From Streptomyces gardneri (GTDB taxonomy: Bacteria > Actinomycetota > Actinomycetes > Streptomycetales > Streptomycetaceae), in assembly GCF_006539185.1 (NCBI RefSeq), contig NZ_BJMN01000005.1:62001-126000 (forward strand): a stretch of 64,000 nt of DNA, written 5' to 3'. The position numbers and the translations under genes are program-made. Numbering within the stretch: the stretch's first letter is position 1; the number at the start of each line of letters is the position of its first letter. The notes under the pieces are model-generated. The model was not told the DNA's origin and ran no database searches. It saw only the letters and a program-made list of their open reading frames with translations. Of the stretch, positions 49,178-58,178 are shown one piece after another.

Positions 49178-52150
49178 GTGGACACTTTCGCGGACCGGGG
49201 GTGCGCCGACCGCGCGCCCCTCGTCGGGCGAGCCCGGGAACTGGACCGGCTGGACGGGCTGCTGGGCTGCCGCGCAGAGGCCGTCGGCCCGGTGGCCGTG
49301 GACGTCACGGGCGAGCCCGGCATCGGCAAGACCCGGCTCCTGACCGAGTTCGCGGTACGGGCCAGGCGCCGCGGAGCGACCGTCCTGCGCGGCCGGGCCG
49401 GAACCGCCGAAGGGGACGGCGGCACACCCTTCCAGGCCGTCCTGGACGCGTGCGCCGACCTCGACCACGGGAAACGGGCCGCCGTCCCGGCCCTGGCCGA
49501 ACTGGCCAGGCTCGTCGAAGAGGCGAACGGCTGGGAGGCGCAGCAGGGACACGGCGCACTCGTACGGCGGATCGGCGCCGCGCTGGGGCGTGTTCCGGCG
49601 CCCGGGCTCGTCCTCCTCCTCGACGACCTCCACCGGGCGGACCCGGCGACCGCCGCCCTCCTCGACCACCTCCTCCGGCACCCGCCGCACGCACCCGTCC
49701 TGGTCGTCACGGCCCGCCGCGAGCGACAGACCCCGCCCGCCCTCGCCTCCTCCCTCGCCAGGGCGGTCGACTCCGGCGCCCTCGCGGGGCTGGACCTCGG
49801 CCCGCTGGAGCCGGAGGACTGCGCCGGGGGCCTCGCCCCCGGGGTGCCGCCCGAAGCGGTCCAGGAGCTCTACGCGGCCAGCGGCGGCAACCCGCTCTAC
49901 TTCCGGGCCCTCGCCCACACCCGTCACCGGCGCGACGAGGCGCCCGGCACCGGACCGGTGGCGGTCCTCCTCGACGAACTGACACCGCTCGGCCCGACGG
50001 AGCGGGCGGTCGTCGAGGCGGCGGCCGTGCTCGGCGGCCGTGTCACCTCCGAACTGGTCACGGCCGTCGCCATCGATCGGCGAGGCGGTGCACCCGGCGA
50101 CGGCCAGGAAGCGATCGACGCCGCCCTGCGCGCGCTGGCCGGCCGCGACCTCGTCCGGCCCGACCAGGACGGCCGTACGCTCGGCCCGCGCCACCCGGCC
50201 CTCCCGGAACTGGTCCGCGGCGCGCTCGATCCGTGGCGCCGCCGCGAGCTGCACCGGCGGGCGGCGGCCGCGCTCGCCCGGGCCGGCGCGCCCGCGACCG
50301 CCCGGGCCCCGCACCTGGTCGGCGCGGCGGCCGGCCCGGACGCCGAGACGGCGGCCGTGCTCGTCGAGGCCGCCGAGCGGACCGGGACCGTGGACCCCGC
50401 CCGCGCCGCCCACTGGCTCCAGGCCGCCCTCGACCACCTCCCCGACACCCCCGAACACCACGCGGGTCGACACGAGCTGACGCTCCGGCGGGCCCAGGCC
50501 CTCGGCGCGGCGGGACGCGTCGCGGAGAGCCGTGACGTCCTCCACCACCTCATCGACACCTGCCGCCCGGACCCGGGACGTACGGAATACATCGAGGACC
50601 CCGAGGACCCCGACGGCCCGGACGACACCACGCGCGGTGCGGGAAGCGAGCACACGGCCGGGATCCGGACCTCCGCCGTCCTCCTCTGCGCGTTCATGGA
50701 ACGGCACCTCGGCCGCTACCCCGAGGCGGACGCGCTGCTCCGCCGCGAACTGGAGCGCAGCCCAGGCCCCAGGGACGGCCTGCGGACCGGACTCGTCGTC
50801 GAGTGGGGCGCCAGGGCCCTCTTCGCCACCCGCTACCCCGAGGTCCGCGAGGAGGTCGCCCGGGCACTCGACGAGGCGCGCCGCCGCCGCGACGAGGCCG
50901 GCACGGCGGAGGCCCTCACGCTCTCCGCGCTCGGCGAGGCGTACGAGGGCGAGACCGTCATCGCCCGCGCCCGCGCGAAGGAGGCCGCGGCCCTCACCGA
51001 CACCTTCACGGACGGCCGCCTCGCCGACCACGTCGAGTCGCTGGTGCGCCTGGGCTGGACCGAGGCCTTCCTGGAGGAGTACGGAGCGGCCGAGCGCCAC
51101 ACCGCGCGGGGCATCGTGGTCGCCCGCCGCGCCGGACGGCCCTTCGCGCTCTCCCAGCTCCTCCTCTGTTCGGCGTACGTCCACTTCCTCACGGGCAACG
51201 TCGCTGCCGCGCTCGACCTGGCCGAGGAGTCCCTCACCGTCGCCCGCCCCCTCGGCGGCACCGAACTCCTCGGCTTCAGCCGGGCGATCCGCGCCACCGT
51301 CCTCCTCCACGCCCTGCCGCTCGGCGCCCCCGAGGGACTGGCCGCCGCGGAGGAGGCCGCGGCCACCGTGGGCACCGCCCAGAGCTGGTGGGCCACGCAG
51401 GCCCGCTGCATGCTCGCCCACAGCGTCCCGCTCGACCAGGACCCGCACCGGGTGCGCGGGGCGCTCCTGCGGGCGGGCGGCGACCGGGACCTGTCCCGGC
51501 TCCAGCCCTCCCTGCGCCCGGGCTATCTCGAACTCCTCGCCGGGGCGGCCCTCGCGGCCGGAGACCTCCCGGAGGCCGAGCGCGTGGCCCGGCGGGCTCT
51601 CGCGGAGGCGGCTCGGCTCGGCCTTCCCGTCCAACGCGGGGCCGCCCGGCGCGCGTGGGGGCGGGTGCTGGCCCACCGGGGCGAATCGGCCGCCGCAGCC
51701 GAGGCGTTCACCGAGGCCGCGCGGGAGAGCGCCGGTTCGGGAGCCGGGCTGCGCGAGGCCCACAGCCTGCTCCTCGCCGCCCCACACGTACAGGCCGCGG
51801 GCGACGGCGCACGGGCCGCCGCCCTCTGGCGCAGGGGCCGCCGCCTGGCGGCCGACGGCGGCGCCCGCATGCTGGTCGACCTGGCCGACCGGACCAGACC
51901 GGCGCCTCCGGACGGTGGCGCGCCCGACGGCCGGCTCTCGGTGCTCACCCCGCGCGAGCGCGAGATATCGGTCCTCGTGGCCGAAGGACTGACCAACCAG
52001 GCGGTGGCCGACCGGCTCTGCCTGAGCCCCCGCACGGTCGAGAGCCATGTCGCCCGGGTCTACCGGAAGACGGGTGTGGAGACCCGGGCGGGCCTCGCCT
52101 CCCTGGTCGTCAGGACCGGGGTGGGCGAAGGTCAGTTCTCGCGCGGATAG
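49178..52150 (+). CDS. Large ATP-binding LuxR-family regulator (LAL type)
   Basis: This 990-residue protein has Walker A GEPGIGKT at 45-52, Walker B LVLLLDDLHRADP near 145, a long helical TPR-like middle (about 370-900), and a C-terminal LuxR HTH (TPREREISVLVAEGLTNQAV, LSPRTVESHVARVYRKTGV). LAL regulators activate catabolic or antibiotic clusters after ATP and inducer binding. The GTG at 49178 (MDTFADRGCADRAPLVGR) has GAGGGG upstream; frames further upstream belong to the preceding gene's DNA. It stands alone between the PEP-hydrolase-like gene and the kinase, with a 19-nt convergent overlap at its end. The bisindole cluster lies 4 kb away, so a cluster-situated role is possible but unproven. 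Confidence 0.9.
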   Translation: MDTFADRGCADRAPLVGRARELDRLDGLLGCRAEAVGPVAVDVTGEPGIGKTRLLTEFAVRARRRGATVLRGRAGTAEGDGGTPFQAVLDACADLDHGKRAAVPALAELARLVEEANGWEAQQGHGALVRRIGAALGRVPAPGLVLLLDDLHRADPATAALLDHLLRHPPHAPVLVVTARRERQTPPALASSLARAVDSGALAGLDLGPLEPEDCAGGLAPGVPPEAVQELYAASGGNPLYFRALAHTRHRRDEAPGTGPVAVLLDELTPLGPTERAVVEAAAVLGGRVTSELVTAVAIDRRGGAPGDGQEAIDAALRALAGRDLVRPDQDGRTLGPRHPALPELVRGALDPWRRRELHRRAAAALARAGAPATARAPHLVGAAAGPDAETAAVLVEAAERTGTVDPARAAHWLQAALDHLPDTPEHHAGRHELTLRRAQALGAAGRVAESRDVLHHLIDTCRPDPGRTEYIEDPEDPDGPDDTTRGAGSEHTAGIRTSAVLLCAFMERHLGRYPEADALLRRELERSPGPRDGLRTGLVVEWGARALFATRYPEVREEVARALDEARRRRDEAGTAEALTLSALGEAYEGETVIARARAKEAAALTDTFTDGRLADHVESLVRLGWTEAFLEEYGAAERHTARGIVVARRAGRPFALSQLLLCSAYVHFLTGNVAAALDLAEESLTVARPLGGTELLGFSRAIRATVLLHALPLGAPEGLAAAEEAAATVGTAQSWWATQARCMLAHSVPLDQDPHRVRGALLRAGGDRDLSRLQPSLRPGYLELLAGAALAAGDLPEAERVARRALAEAARLGLPVQRGAARRAWGRVLAHRGESAAAAEAFTEAARESAGSGAGLREAHSLLLAAPHVQAAGDGARAAALWRRGRRLAADGGARMLVDLADRTRPAPPDGGAPDGRLSVLTPREREISVLVAEGLTNQAVADRLCLSPRTVESHVARVYRKTGVETRAGLASLVVRTGVGEGQFSRG

Positions 52151-53907
52151 GTGGAGGTCACGCGGCCCTTCGCGTCGGCTTTGAGGTAGCCGACGCCGTA
52201 CGTGTCGGAGAGGTAGACGGTGAAGCCCGCCCCGCTCCCGAGCAGCGTCGAGCCCGGGGTGAGGACGAGGTACCGGCTGGTGGGCCGGTCGACGCCCAGT
52301 TCCTTGTCGGCCCGCTTCAGGAGCGCGGGCAGGGTGTCCCAGTCGAAGGCGTCCAGGTCGGCCGGGACCGTGCCGGGGAAGGCGGTGCCGCCCGGGCCCT
52401 CGCGGACCGCCACGTCCTCGCCCCGGTAGACGTACCGGTCGTAGCGCTTCGTGCTGCCCTTGACCAGCGACTCGGCGACGGCGTAGTCCGGGTAGACGAC
52501 GAAGCCGGTCACCTTCGCGCCGTCCGTGGCGGCGTGCACCGCGGCGATCGCGGCCCTGATTCCGGCCGGTGTGAGCAGGTTCGGCTCCTTCGGAGCCGAG
52601 GTCTTCTCCGGCGCCGACGACGTACCGGGGCGCTGTGCCGTGGGGCCTTGCTGCGAGGGCGGTGCGCTGCTCGGGCCGCTGCCCGCTTCGCCGGGCCGCC
52701 AGTCCCAGGCCGTGGCGCCGACGGGGATCCCGACGGCGAGGACCACGACGAGGGCGCCACCGAGGAACCGTCCGGCGCGCCCCCGCCGGCGCCCGCCCCC
52801 GGCGAGCCCCGCCGAGGTGGTCGGCTCCGCCCCGCTCGCCGCGTCGGAGGTGACGGGCACGGGCTCGGGCGTCTCGGGCGCGGACGTCTTCTCGGGCGCA
52901 GACGTCTTTTCGGGCGCGGAAGGCGCCGGCTCGGGACGGTCGGACGCGGAAGCCGAGGAAGTCGCGGAAGCCGAGGGAGGCGCCGGGAGTACGGGAACCG
53001 GGGGAGGCGCGAGCCGGAACGAGGTCGCGGACTCCTTCCCGGCGGACTCTTCCCCGGCGGTTCCCTCCCGGGTAGTTCCCTCCCCGTCGGCCGCCGCGGC
53101 GGCCAGGGCGCGGTCGAGTTCCGCCGTGTCCGGGCGGACGGACGGATCCCGTACCAGCAGCCGGGTCAGGATGCCGGTGAGTCCGCCGGCCCGCACGGGC
53201 GGTGGCACGTCGTCGGAGAGCACGGCGGCCAGCGTCGCCAGGGTGTTCTCCCGGCGCAGCGGGTGGTGGCCTTCCACCGCCACGTACAGCAGCATGCCCA
53301 GCGACCACAGATCGGCGGCGGGGCCGCTCGAACCGCCGCGGATCCGCTCGGGCGCCATGTAGTCGGGCGAGCCGATGATCGAACCCGAGGCCGTGAGGAC
53401 GGTGGACTCGCGGATCGCGGCGATGCCGAAGTCGGTGAGGACGGGCCGCCCGTCGGGACGCAGCAGGACGTTGGCGGGCTTCACGTCGCGGTGCTCGATG
53501 TCCCGCTCGTGGGCGGCCGTCAGCGCGGCGAGCAGACGGCGTCCGAGCACGGCGGCCTCGGCGGGCGTCATCGGGCCCCGGTCGAGGCGGTCCTGGAGCG
53601 AGCCGCCGGTGACCAGTTCCATGACGAGCCAGGGGTACGTTCCCTCGCCCGCGTCGACGATGTGGTGGATCGTCACGACGCCCGGATGGTCGACCCGGGC
53701 CAGCGCCCGGGCCTCGCGGAGCACCCGGGCCCGCAGCGTCCGGGCGCCCTCGACGTCGTACTCGGCCAGCGCCGGGTCCGGCGGGCGTACCTCCTTGAGC
53801 GCCACGTCACGGTGGAGCGCCAGGTCGCGGGCGCGCCAGACGGTTCCCATGCCGCCGCCACCCAGCCGCTCCACGAGCTCGAAGCGGCCGTCGATCACTC
53901 TGCTCAC
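52132..53907 (-). CDS. Membrane Ser/Thr protein kinase (Hanks type) with extracytoplasmic domain
   Basis: This protein is 591 residues from the GTG at 53907. The kinase domain (about 8-270) is intact: GGGGMG loop, Lys38 in VALKEV, HRDVKPAN (139-146) and DFG at 159-161. A Pro/Ser/Glu-rich linker (about 300-375) with the tandem SAPEKTSAPEKTSAPE leads to one transmembrane helix (about 380-400) and an outside domain of about 190 residues. SAPEKTSAPKEP recurs beyond the membrane. No PASTA repeats are present, so the external part binds something other than a muropeptide. Its start overlaps the stop of the repeat-protein gene (GTGA), and a SpoIIE-type phosphatase is encoded divergently from the pair. 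Confidence 0.93.
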   Translation of the reverse strand: MSRVIDGRFELVERLGGGGMGTVWRARDLALHRDVALKEVRPPDPALAEYDVEGARTLRARVLREARALARVDHPGVVTIHHIVDAGEGTYPWLVMELVTGGSLQDRLDRGPMTPAEAAVLGRRLLAALTAAHERDIEHRDVKPANVLLRPDGRPVLTDFGIAAIRESTVLTASGSIIGSPDYMAPERIRGGSSGPAADLWSLGMLLYVAVEGHHPLRRENTLATLAAVLSDDVPPPVRAGGLTGILTRLLVRDPSVRPDTAELDRALAAAAADGEGTTREGTAGEESAGKESATSFRLAPPPVPVLPAPPSASATSSASASDRPEPAPSAPEKTSAPEKTSAPETPEPVPVTSDAASGAEPTTSAGLAGGGRRRGRAGRFLGGALVVVLAVGIPVGATAWDWRPGEAGSGPSSAPPSQQGPTAQRPGTSSAPEKTSAPKEPNLLTPAGIRAAIAAVHAATDGAKVTGFVVYPDYAVAESLVKGSTKRYDRYVYRGEDVAVREGPGGTAFPGTVPADLDAFDWDTLPALLKRADKELGVDRPTSRYLVLTPGSTLLGSGAGFTVYLSDTYGVGYLKADAKGRVTSTYPREN

Positions 53908-55679
53908 ACACACCCCTGTATTCGGGTCCTCGGCGTGGCGGCGGCCGACGGGCGGCCCCCGCCCACGTCGCCGTACACGTTCACCTGATAGCGCCCCGAC
54001 GCCTCGTACGGATCCGGCGGCGACCACGGATCGGGACACGGCCCGGGACACGGGCCGGGACCCGTGGAGCCGGAGCCGACGGCAGCGGGACCGACGGCAG
54101 CAGGATAGGCGGCGCCGGGGCCGAGGAGCTCCGTCAGTTCCTCGCGGATCAGCACGAGTTCGGCGCGCAGCCGGTCGCGCTCCGCCGGCTCCGGAGTGCC
54201 GCGCAGGCCGCGCTGGGCCTCTCGGAGGGCCTCCTCCAGGACCACTTCGGCCCTGGCGGCGCCCCAGGCCGTCCGGACCTGCCGGGCCCGCGCACGCAGG
54301 GAACGGGCCGCCGCTCCGTGGTCGCCGGCGGACCGCCACAGGTCGGCGGCGCGTTCGTAGGCCCGGGCCGCCTTCTCGGGCGCCCCGGCCGTACCGAGGG
54401 CGTGCGCGGCACGGTGGCTCAGGGCCGCGCCGTGCTGGAGGTCGGCCCGGAGCCGGGCCTCGGCCGCCGCGAGCGCGTACTGCCGTGCGGCCCGCTCGGG
54501 TTCGCCCCGGCGCAGCGCGCAGAAGGCGAGCCAGGCCCTGGCCCGTAGGCGGGCCGCCTCGTCCCCGTCCCGCGCCGGCCCGGCCAGGACCTCCCCCAGG
54601 ACGGTCGCGGCCTCCTGCCACCGGCCGCGCACCGCGTGGGCCGAGCCGAGCCGCAGCCGGGCGAGGACACCGAGGAGCGGGTCCTCGCCGGAGCGGTCGG
54701 ACAGCCGGACGGCCTCGGTGAGGAGCGCCACCACCTCCTCGCCGCGCGGAGAAGCAGGCCGACCGGGCCCCTCGTGCCCGTCGAACGGCTCCAGCCCCTC
54801 GCCTCCCTCCAGCGTCCGCGCGAGCGCGAGGCGGAGGCGAGCCCCGTCGGCGGTCCTGAGCAGGGCGTTCTCCTCGCCGGAGCCGACGGCGGCACGCAGC
54901 ACGGTCGCCGCCTCCGCGTGCGCCCCGGTGGTCCTGAGAACCCCGGCGAGCAGCAGCTCGGTCTCCGTGGGGGGCCAGGGCCGCCCCGAGGCGGCGTGGT
55001 CCGCGACGGCCGCCCGCAGGTGGGCGAGGGCCGCGGCCGGGTCCTCGGGCGCGGTGACCCGCCCGAGGAGCGCGCGGGAGTCGGCGAGGGGGCCGAGGAC
55101 CGTGGGGTCCGCGCGGTGCGGCACGGCGAAGGCGACGAGCCGGGCGAGCTCCTCGCGCAGGGCGGCGGCCTCCGCCTCCGGGTCGGCCGCGGTGTCGAGG
55201 AGGTCGGCGCGGGTCCGGGAGCGCAGCAGGAGGACCGTCGCGGTCTGGGCGACGGTCGCCCGGCCGGCCGCGTGCAGGGCGGCGGCCCGCTCGCAGAGCT
55301 CCGCGAGCCCGGCGCAGGCCGTCGCTCCCGGTTCGGGTCCGGTGGCGAGCGCCCGGGCACGCGAGATCAGCGCCTTGCCGAGCAGACCGGACCGTTCGTG
55401 CAGGTCGGCGGCGCGCGAGAAGAGGGTTTCGGCGGCGGGCCGCGCCCCGCCCCGGCAGTCGAGGGCGGTCGCGTCCAGCGCGTCGGCGTGGTCCCTGGGC
55501 GTGATGGCCCCTCCGACCCGCCGCAGGGCCTTCGCGGCCCGCTCCCAGGCCCCGCCGGCCGCCGGGTGCCCGCCGACGGCGGAAAGCCGCCGGGCCCGGT
55601 CGAGCAGGGTGTGCGGGTCCTCCGGCCCGCCGCCGGGCCCCCGGTCGTACGGACGCGCGTCGGGCGGGCGGCTGGTCAT
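53904..55679 (-). CDS. Helical repeat (TPR-like) protein coupled to the Ser/Thr kinase
   Basis: This protein is 591 residues from the ATG at 55679, which has GGAG upstream; an ATG at 55736 lacks a ribosome site. Almost all of it is Ala/Leu/Arg-rich helical pairs with TPR-like spacing, for example PAAETLFSRAADLHERSGLL, GRWQEAATVLGEVLA and AARAYERAADLWRSAGDHGA. A Pro/Gly-rich tail with PGPCPGPCPDPW ends it. No enzyme motif is visible. Translational coupling to the kinase suggests a scaffold or a substrate. The C-terminal tail is a plausible phosphorylation or docking segment. Confidence 0.8.
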   Translation of the reverse strand: MTSRPPDARPYDRGPGGGPEDPHTLLDRARRLSAVGGHPAAGGAWERAAKALRRVGGAITPRDHADALDATALDCRGGARPAAETLFSRAADLHERSGLLGKALISRARALATGPEPGATACAGLAELCERAAALHAAGRATVAQTATVLLLRSRTRADLLDTAADPEAEAAALREELARLVAFAVPHRADPTVLGPLADSRALLGRVTAPEDPAAALAHLRAAVADHAASGRPWPPTETELLLAGVLRTTGAHAEAATVLRAAVGSGEENALLRTADGARLRLALARTLEGGEGLEPFDGHEGPGRPASPRGEEVVALLTEAVRLSDRSGEDPLLGVLARLRLGSAHAVRGRWQEAATVLGEVLAGPARDGDEAARLRARAWLAFCALRRGEPERAARQYALAAAEARLRADLQHGAALSHRAAHALGTAGAPEKAARAYERAADLWRSAGDHGAAARSLRARARQVRTAWGAARAEVVLEEALREAQRGLRGTPEPAERDRLRAELVLIREELTELLGPGAAYPAAVGPAAVGSGSTGPGPCPGPCPDPWSPPDPYEASGRYQVNVYGDVGGGRPSAAATPRTRIQGCV

Positions 55680-55778
55680 GCGGGGTACTCCGGGAACGGG
55701 AGGGCGGAACGGCGGCGCCGGTGGATGCGCGTACATGGAGGTCGCTACGACTCTCGCAGACGGCCGCTCGCCCGCACA

Positions 55779-55794
55779 TCCGTAGAACTACGGA
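55779..55794. promoter_or_regulatory. 16-bp palindrome in the kinase/phosphatase intergenic region
   Basis: TCCGTAG and CTACGGA flank AA, a perfect 7-bp inverted repeat 100 bp upstream of the repeat-protein start. It lies in the 324-bp region shared by the repeat-protein/kinase operon and the divergent phosphatase, so one regulator could act on both. Confidence 0.55.
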
Positions 55795-55811
55795 AGAACA
55801 GCGGAACGGTC

Positions 55812-55860
55812 CGCCTGCCGCCTGCCGCCTGCCGCCTGCCGCCTGCCGCCCGCCGCCCGT
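55812..55860. repeat. Seven-copy heptanucleotide repeat CGCCTGC
   Basis: Five exact CGCCTGC units (55812-55846) are followed by CGCCCGC and CGCCCGT. The array lies between the divergent kinase operon and phosphatase. Such arrays can vary in copy number by slippage, which would change promoter spacing. No open frame crosses it convincingly. Confidence 0.85.
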
Positions 55861-56003
55861 GCTCCCTCACCTCCGACCCCCTCCCGGCGCGGGGCCCGGA
55901 ATCGGACGGACGCACTGCGCAGAGCCCGCCGTCAACGACTCCGCTAGGGTGATTCGGTAGGGATTGAGCCCTTTGGGGCCAGGCCGATGCGTAGGTCGAT
56001 GCG

Positions 56004-58067
56004 TTGGAGACTCATCAGTCGTCGAGCAGGGTTCCGAAGCCGCCCAGGGCGGCGGTCGGGGACGCGGGCGTGCTCCGGGAGCTGCTGCCCATCGCACTCT
56101 GGCGGGAGGACGCCGAGGGCCGCATCGTCGAGTGGTCCCTCGCCGCCCAGGACCTTCTCGGCCATCGGCCCGAGCACGCGCTCGGGCGTCTCGCCACACC
56201 GCTCCTCGTCCCCGACGCCAACCGAGAGCTCGCCGACAAGCTCACCGAGCGCGTCCAGTCGGGCGAGACCATGGTCGGCACGCTGCCCGTCCGCCACCGG
56301 GACGGCCACACCATCGCCATGGAGATGTGGATCGTGCCCGCCGCCGACCCGCAGGGGCGTCCCGGAGCCATGCTCATCGCGGTGGAGACCTCCGAGGTCC
56401 TGCGCATGCGGGAGAACCTCGCGGCGATGGAGAGCCTCTTCACCCAGTCGCCCATCGGACTCGCCCTCCTCGGCCCCGACCTGCGCTTCCTCCGCATCAA
56501 CGACGCCCTCGCCCGGATGAACGGCGTCTCCGCCGCCGCCCATGTCGGCCGCCGCCTCACCGAGGTCGTCCCCGGCGTCAACGCCACCGCGCTCGAATCC
56601 CTGATGCGCCAGGTCCTCGACAGCGGAACCGCCGTCGTGGACGCCCGCAGGGTCGGCCGCACCCCCGCCGACCCGGGCCGCGACCACATCTGGTCCTGCT
56701 CGTACGCACCCCTCAGCGACCGTGCCGAGGAGCCCCTCGGCCTCATCGCCTCCCTCGTCGACATCACCGAGAGCCAGGAGGCGCACATCGAGGTCGAGCG
56801 GGCCCGGCACCGCTTCGCCCTGCTCGCCGAGGCCGGCGCGCGGATCGGCACGACCCTCGACCTGGGGGAGACGGCCGAGGAGGTGGTGCGCTTCCTCGTG
56901 CCCCAGCTCGCCGACTCCGCCGACGTACAGATGCTGGAGTCGGTCCTCGAACCGGACGACCCGGCCGCCTCCACGCGCGGAGTGCTGCGCCGCCTCGCCG
57001 CAGGCTTCCCCGACCCGACCGCCCCCACCTCCGTGCTCGCCGCCGGCCAGACCTTCCAGCTCCCGCTGGACTCCGTGTACGAGCGGGTCGTCGCCGGCGG
57101 GAGACCCACGAACCTCTACACCACCGACCTGCCGGCGCTCTTCACCGACCCGCGCACCGAGGCGCTCCGCACCTACTTCGCGACCCGCATCGGCTCGGCG
57201 CGCCTCGTCCCCCTCGTGGCCCGGGGCAAGGTGCTCGGCGCGGTCACCGTGACGCGGCTGCGGACCCGTGAGCCCTTCGACGCGCAGGACTGCGTCCTCA
57301 TCGACGAGGTCGTCGCCCGCGCCGCCCTCAACATCGACAACGCCCGCCTCTACACCACCCAGCGGGAGGCGGCGATCACCCTCCAGCGCAGCCTCACCAA
57401 CAGCGCGCTGCCCGCCGTCACCGGACTCGAACTCACCGGCCGCTACCTCCCCGCGAGCGCCCATGACGTCGGTGGCGACTGGTTCGACGTCATCGCCCTC
57501 CCCGGCGGCAGGACGGGCCTGGTCATCGGCGACGTCATGGGCCACGGCATCCACGCGGCCGCCGTCATGGGCCAACTGCGCACCGCCGTACGGACCCTGG
57601 CCCGCCACGACATCCCCCCGGCCCGGATGCTCAGCTCGCTCGACGCCGTCGTGGCCGACCTCGGCGAGGACGAGATGGCCACCTGCGTCTACGCGGTCCA
57701 CGACCCGGCGACCGGAAGCTGGGTCATCGCGCGCGCCGGGCACCCGCCCCCGGCGCTCGCCACCCCGGACGGCACCATCACCTTCCTCGAAGGCCCGCCC
57801 GGCACCCCGCTGGGCACCGGAGCCCACGACTTCGGTACGGAGGAGGTCACCCTGCCCGAGGGCGGCCTGCTCGTGCTCTACACGGACGGCCTCATCGAGG
57901 CCCGCGACCGGGACCTCGACCAGGGGATGAGCCAGCTCGCCCGCGCGCTCCGGGACCTGGACCGGCCGCTGGACACCCTGTGCGACGAGGTACTCGCCCG
58001 GCTCCTTTCCGGACCGGCGCAGGACGACGTCGCGATCCTCATGGCCCGTATGTGGACCACGGACTGA
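56004..58067 (+). CDS. PAS-PAS-GAF-SpoIIE (PP2C) phosphatase
   Basis: This 687-residue protein has two PAS domains (about 20-125, LWREDAEGRIVEWSLAAQDL; and 140-255, FTQSPIGLALLGPDLRFLRI), a GAF domain (about 265-440) and a PP2C/SpoIIE phosphatase domain (about 455-685). The phosphatase metal sites are in GGDWFDVIALPGGRTGLVIG and VMGHGIHAAAVMGQLRT, with later Asp in LYTDGLIEARD and QDDVAILMAR. It would dephosphorylate STAS-type anti-sigma antagonists, such as those encoded at 22062 or 33834, in response to a ligand or redox signal. The start used is a TTG at 56004, which is weakly supported; a downstream GTG is possible. It faces the Ser/Thr kinase operon. Confidence 0.9.
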   Translation: METHQSSSRVPKPPRAAVGDAGVLRELLPIALWREDAEGRIVEWSLAAQDLLGHRPEHALGRLATPLLVPDANRELADKLTERVQSGETMVGTLPVRHRDGHTIAMEMWIVPAADPQGRPGAMLIAVETSEVLRMRENLAAMESLFTQSPIGLALLGPDLRFLRINDALARMNGVSAAAHVGRRLTEVVPGVNATALESLMRQVLDSGTAVVDARRVGRTPADPGRDHIWSCSYAPLSDRAEEPLGLIASLVDITESQEAHIEVERARHRFALLAEAGARIGTTLDLGETAEEVVRFLVPQLADSADVQMLESVLEPDDPAASTRGVLRRLAAGFPDPTAPTSVLAAGQTFQLPLDSVYERVVAGGRPTNLYTTDLPALFTDPRTEALRTYFATRIGSARLVPLVARGKVLGAVTVTRLRTREPFDAQDCVLIDEVVARAALNIDNARLYTTQREAAITLQRSLTNSALPAVTGLELTGRYLPASAHDVGGDWFDVIALPGGRTGLVIGDVMGHGIHAAAVMGQLRTAVRTLARHDIPPARMLSSLDAVVADLGEDEMATCVYAVHDPATGSWVIARAGHPPPALATPDGTITFLEGPPGTPLGTGAHDFGTEEVTLPEGGLLVLYTDGLIEARDRDLDQGMSQLARALRDLDRPLDTLCDEVLARLLSGPAQDDVAILMARMWTTD

Positions 58068-58103
58068 GGGCCTGGGGTCCGTACACGGACCACGGACCAC
58101 GGA

Positions 58104-58123
58104 CCGAAGCCGTCGGCCTTCGG
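58104..58123. terminator. Hairpin between convergent phosphatase and molybdate genes
   Basis: CCGAAG (58104-58109) and CTTCGG (58118-58123) pair around an 8-nt loop in the 111-bp convergent gap. Just upstream lies a short direct repeat of CACGGAC (three copies, about 58084-58104). A modest bidirectional terminator is the likely role. Confidence 0.5.
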
Positions 58124-58178
58124 GCCGCACACGGTGCCGCCGCCCCGGCAGTCCCGGCAGCCCCCGGGTCGCCGCCGG

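Noticed and set aside
48593..53308. 1571-codon minus-strand frame opposite the LAL regulator
   Set aside because: Antisense shadow; the opposite strand encodes clear Walker and HTH motifs.
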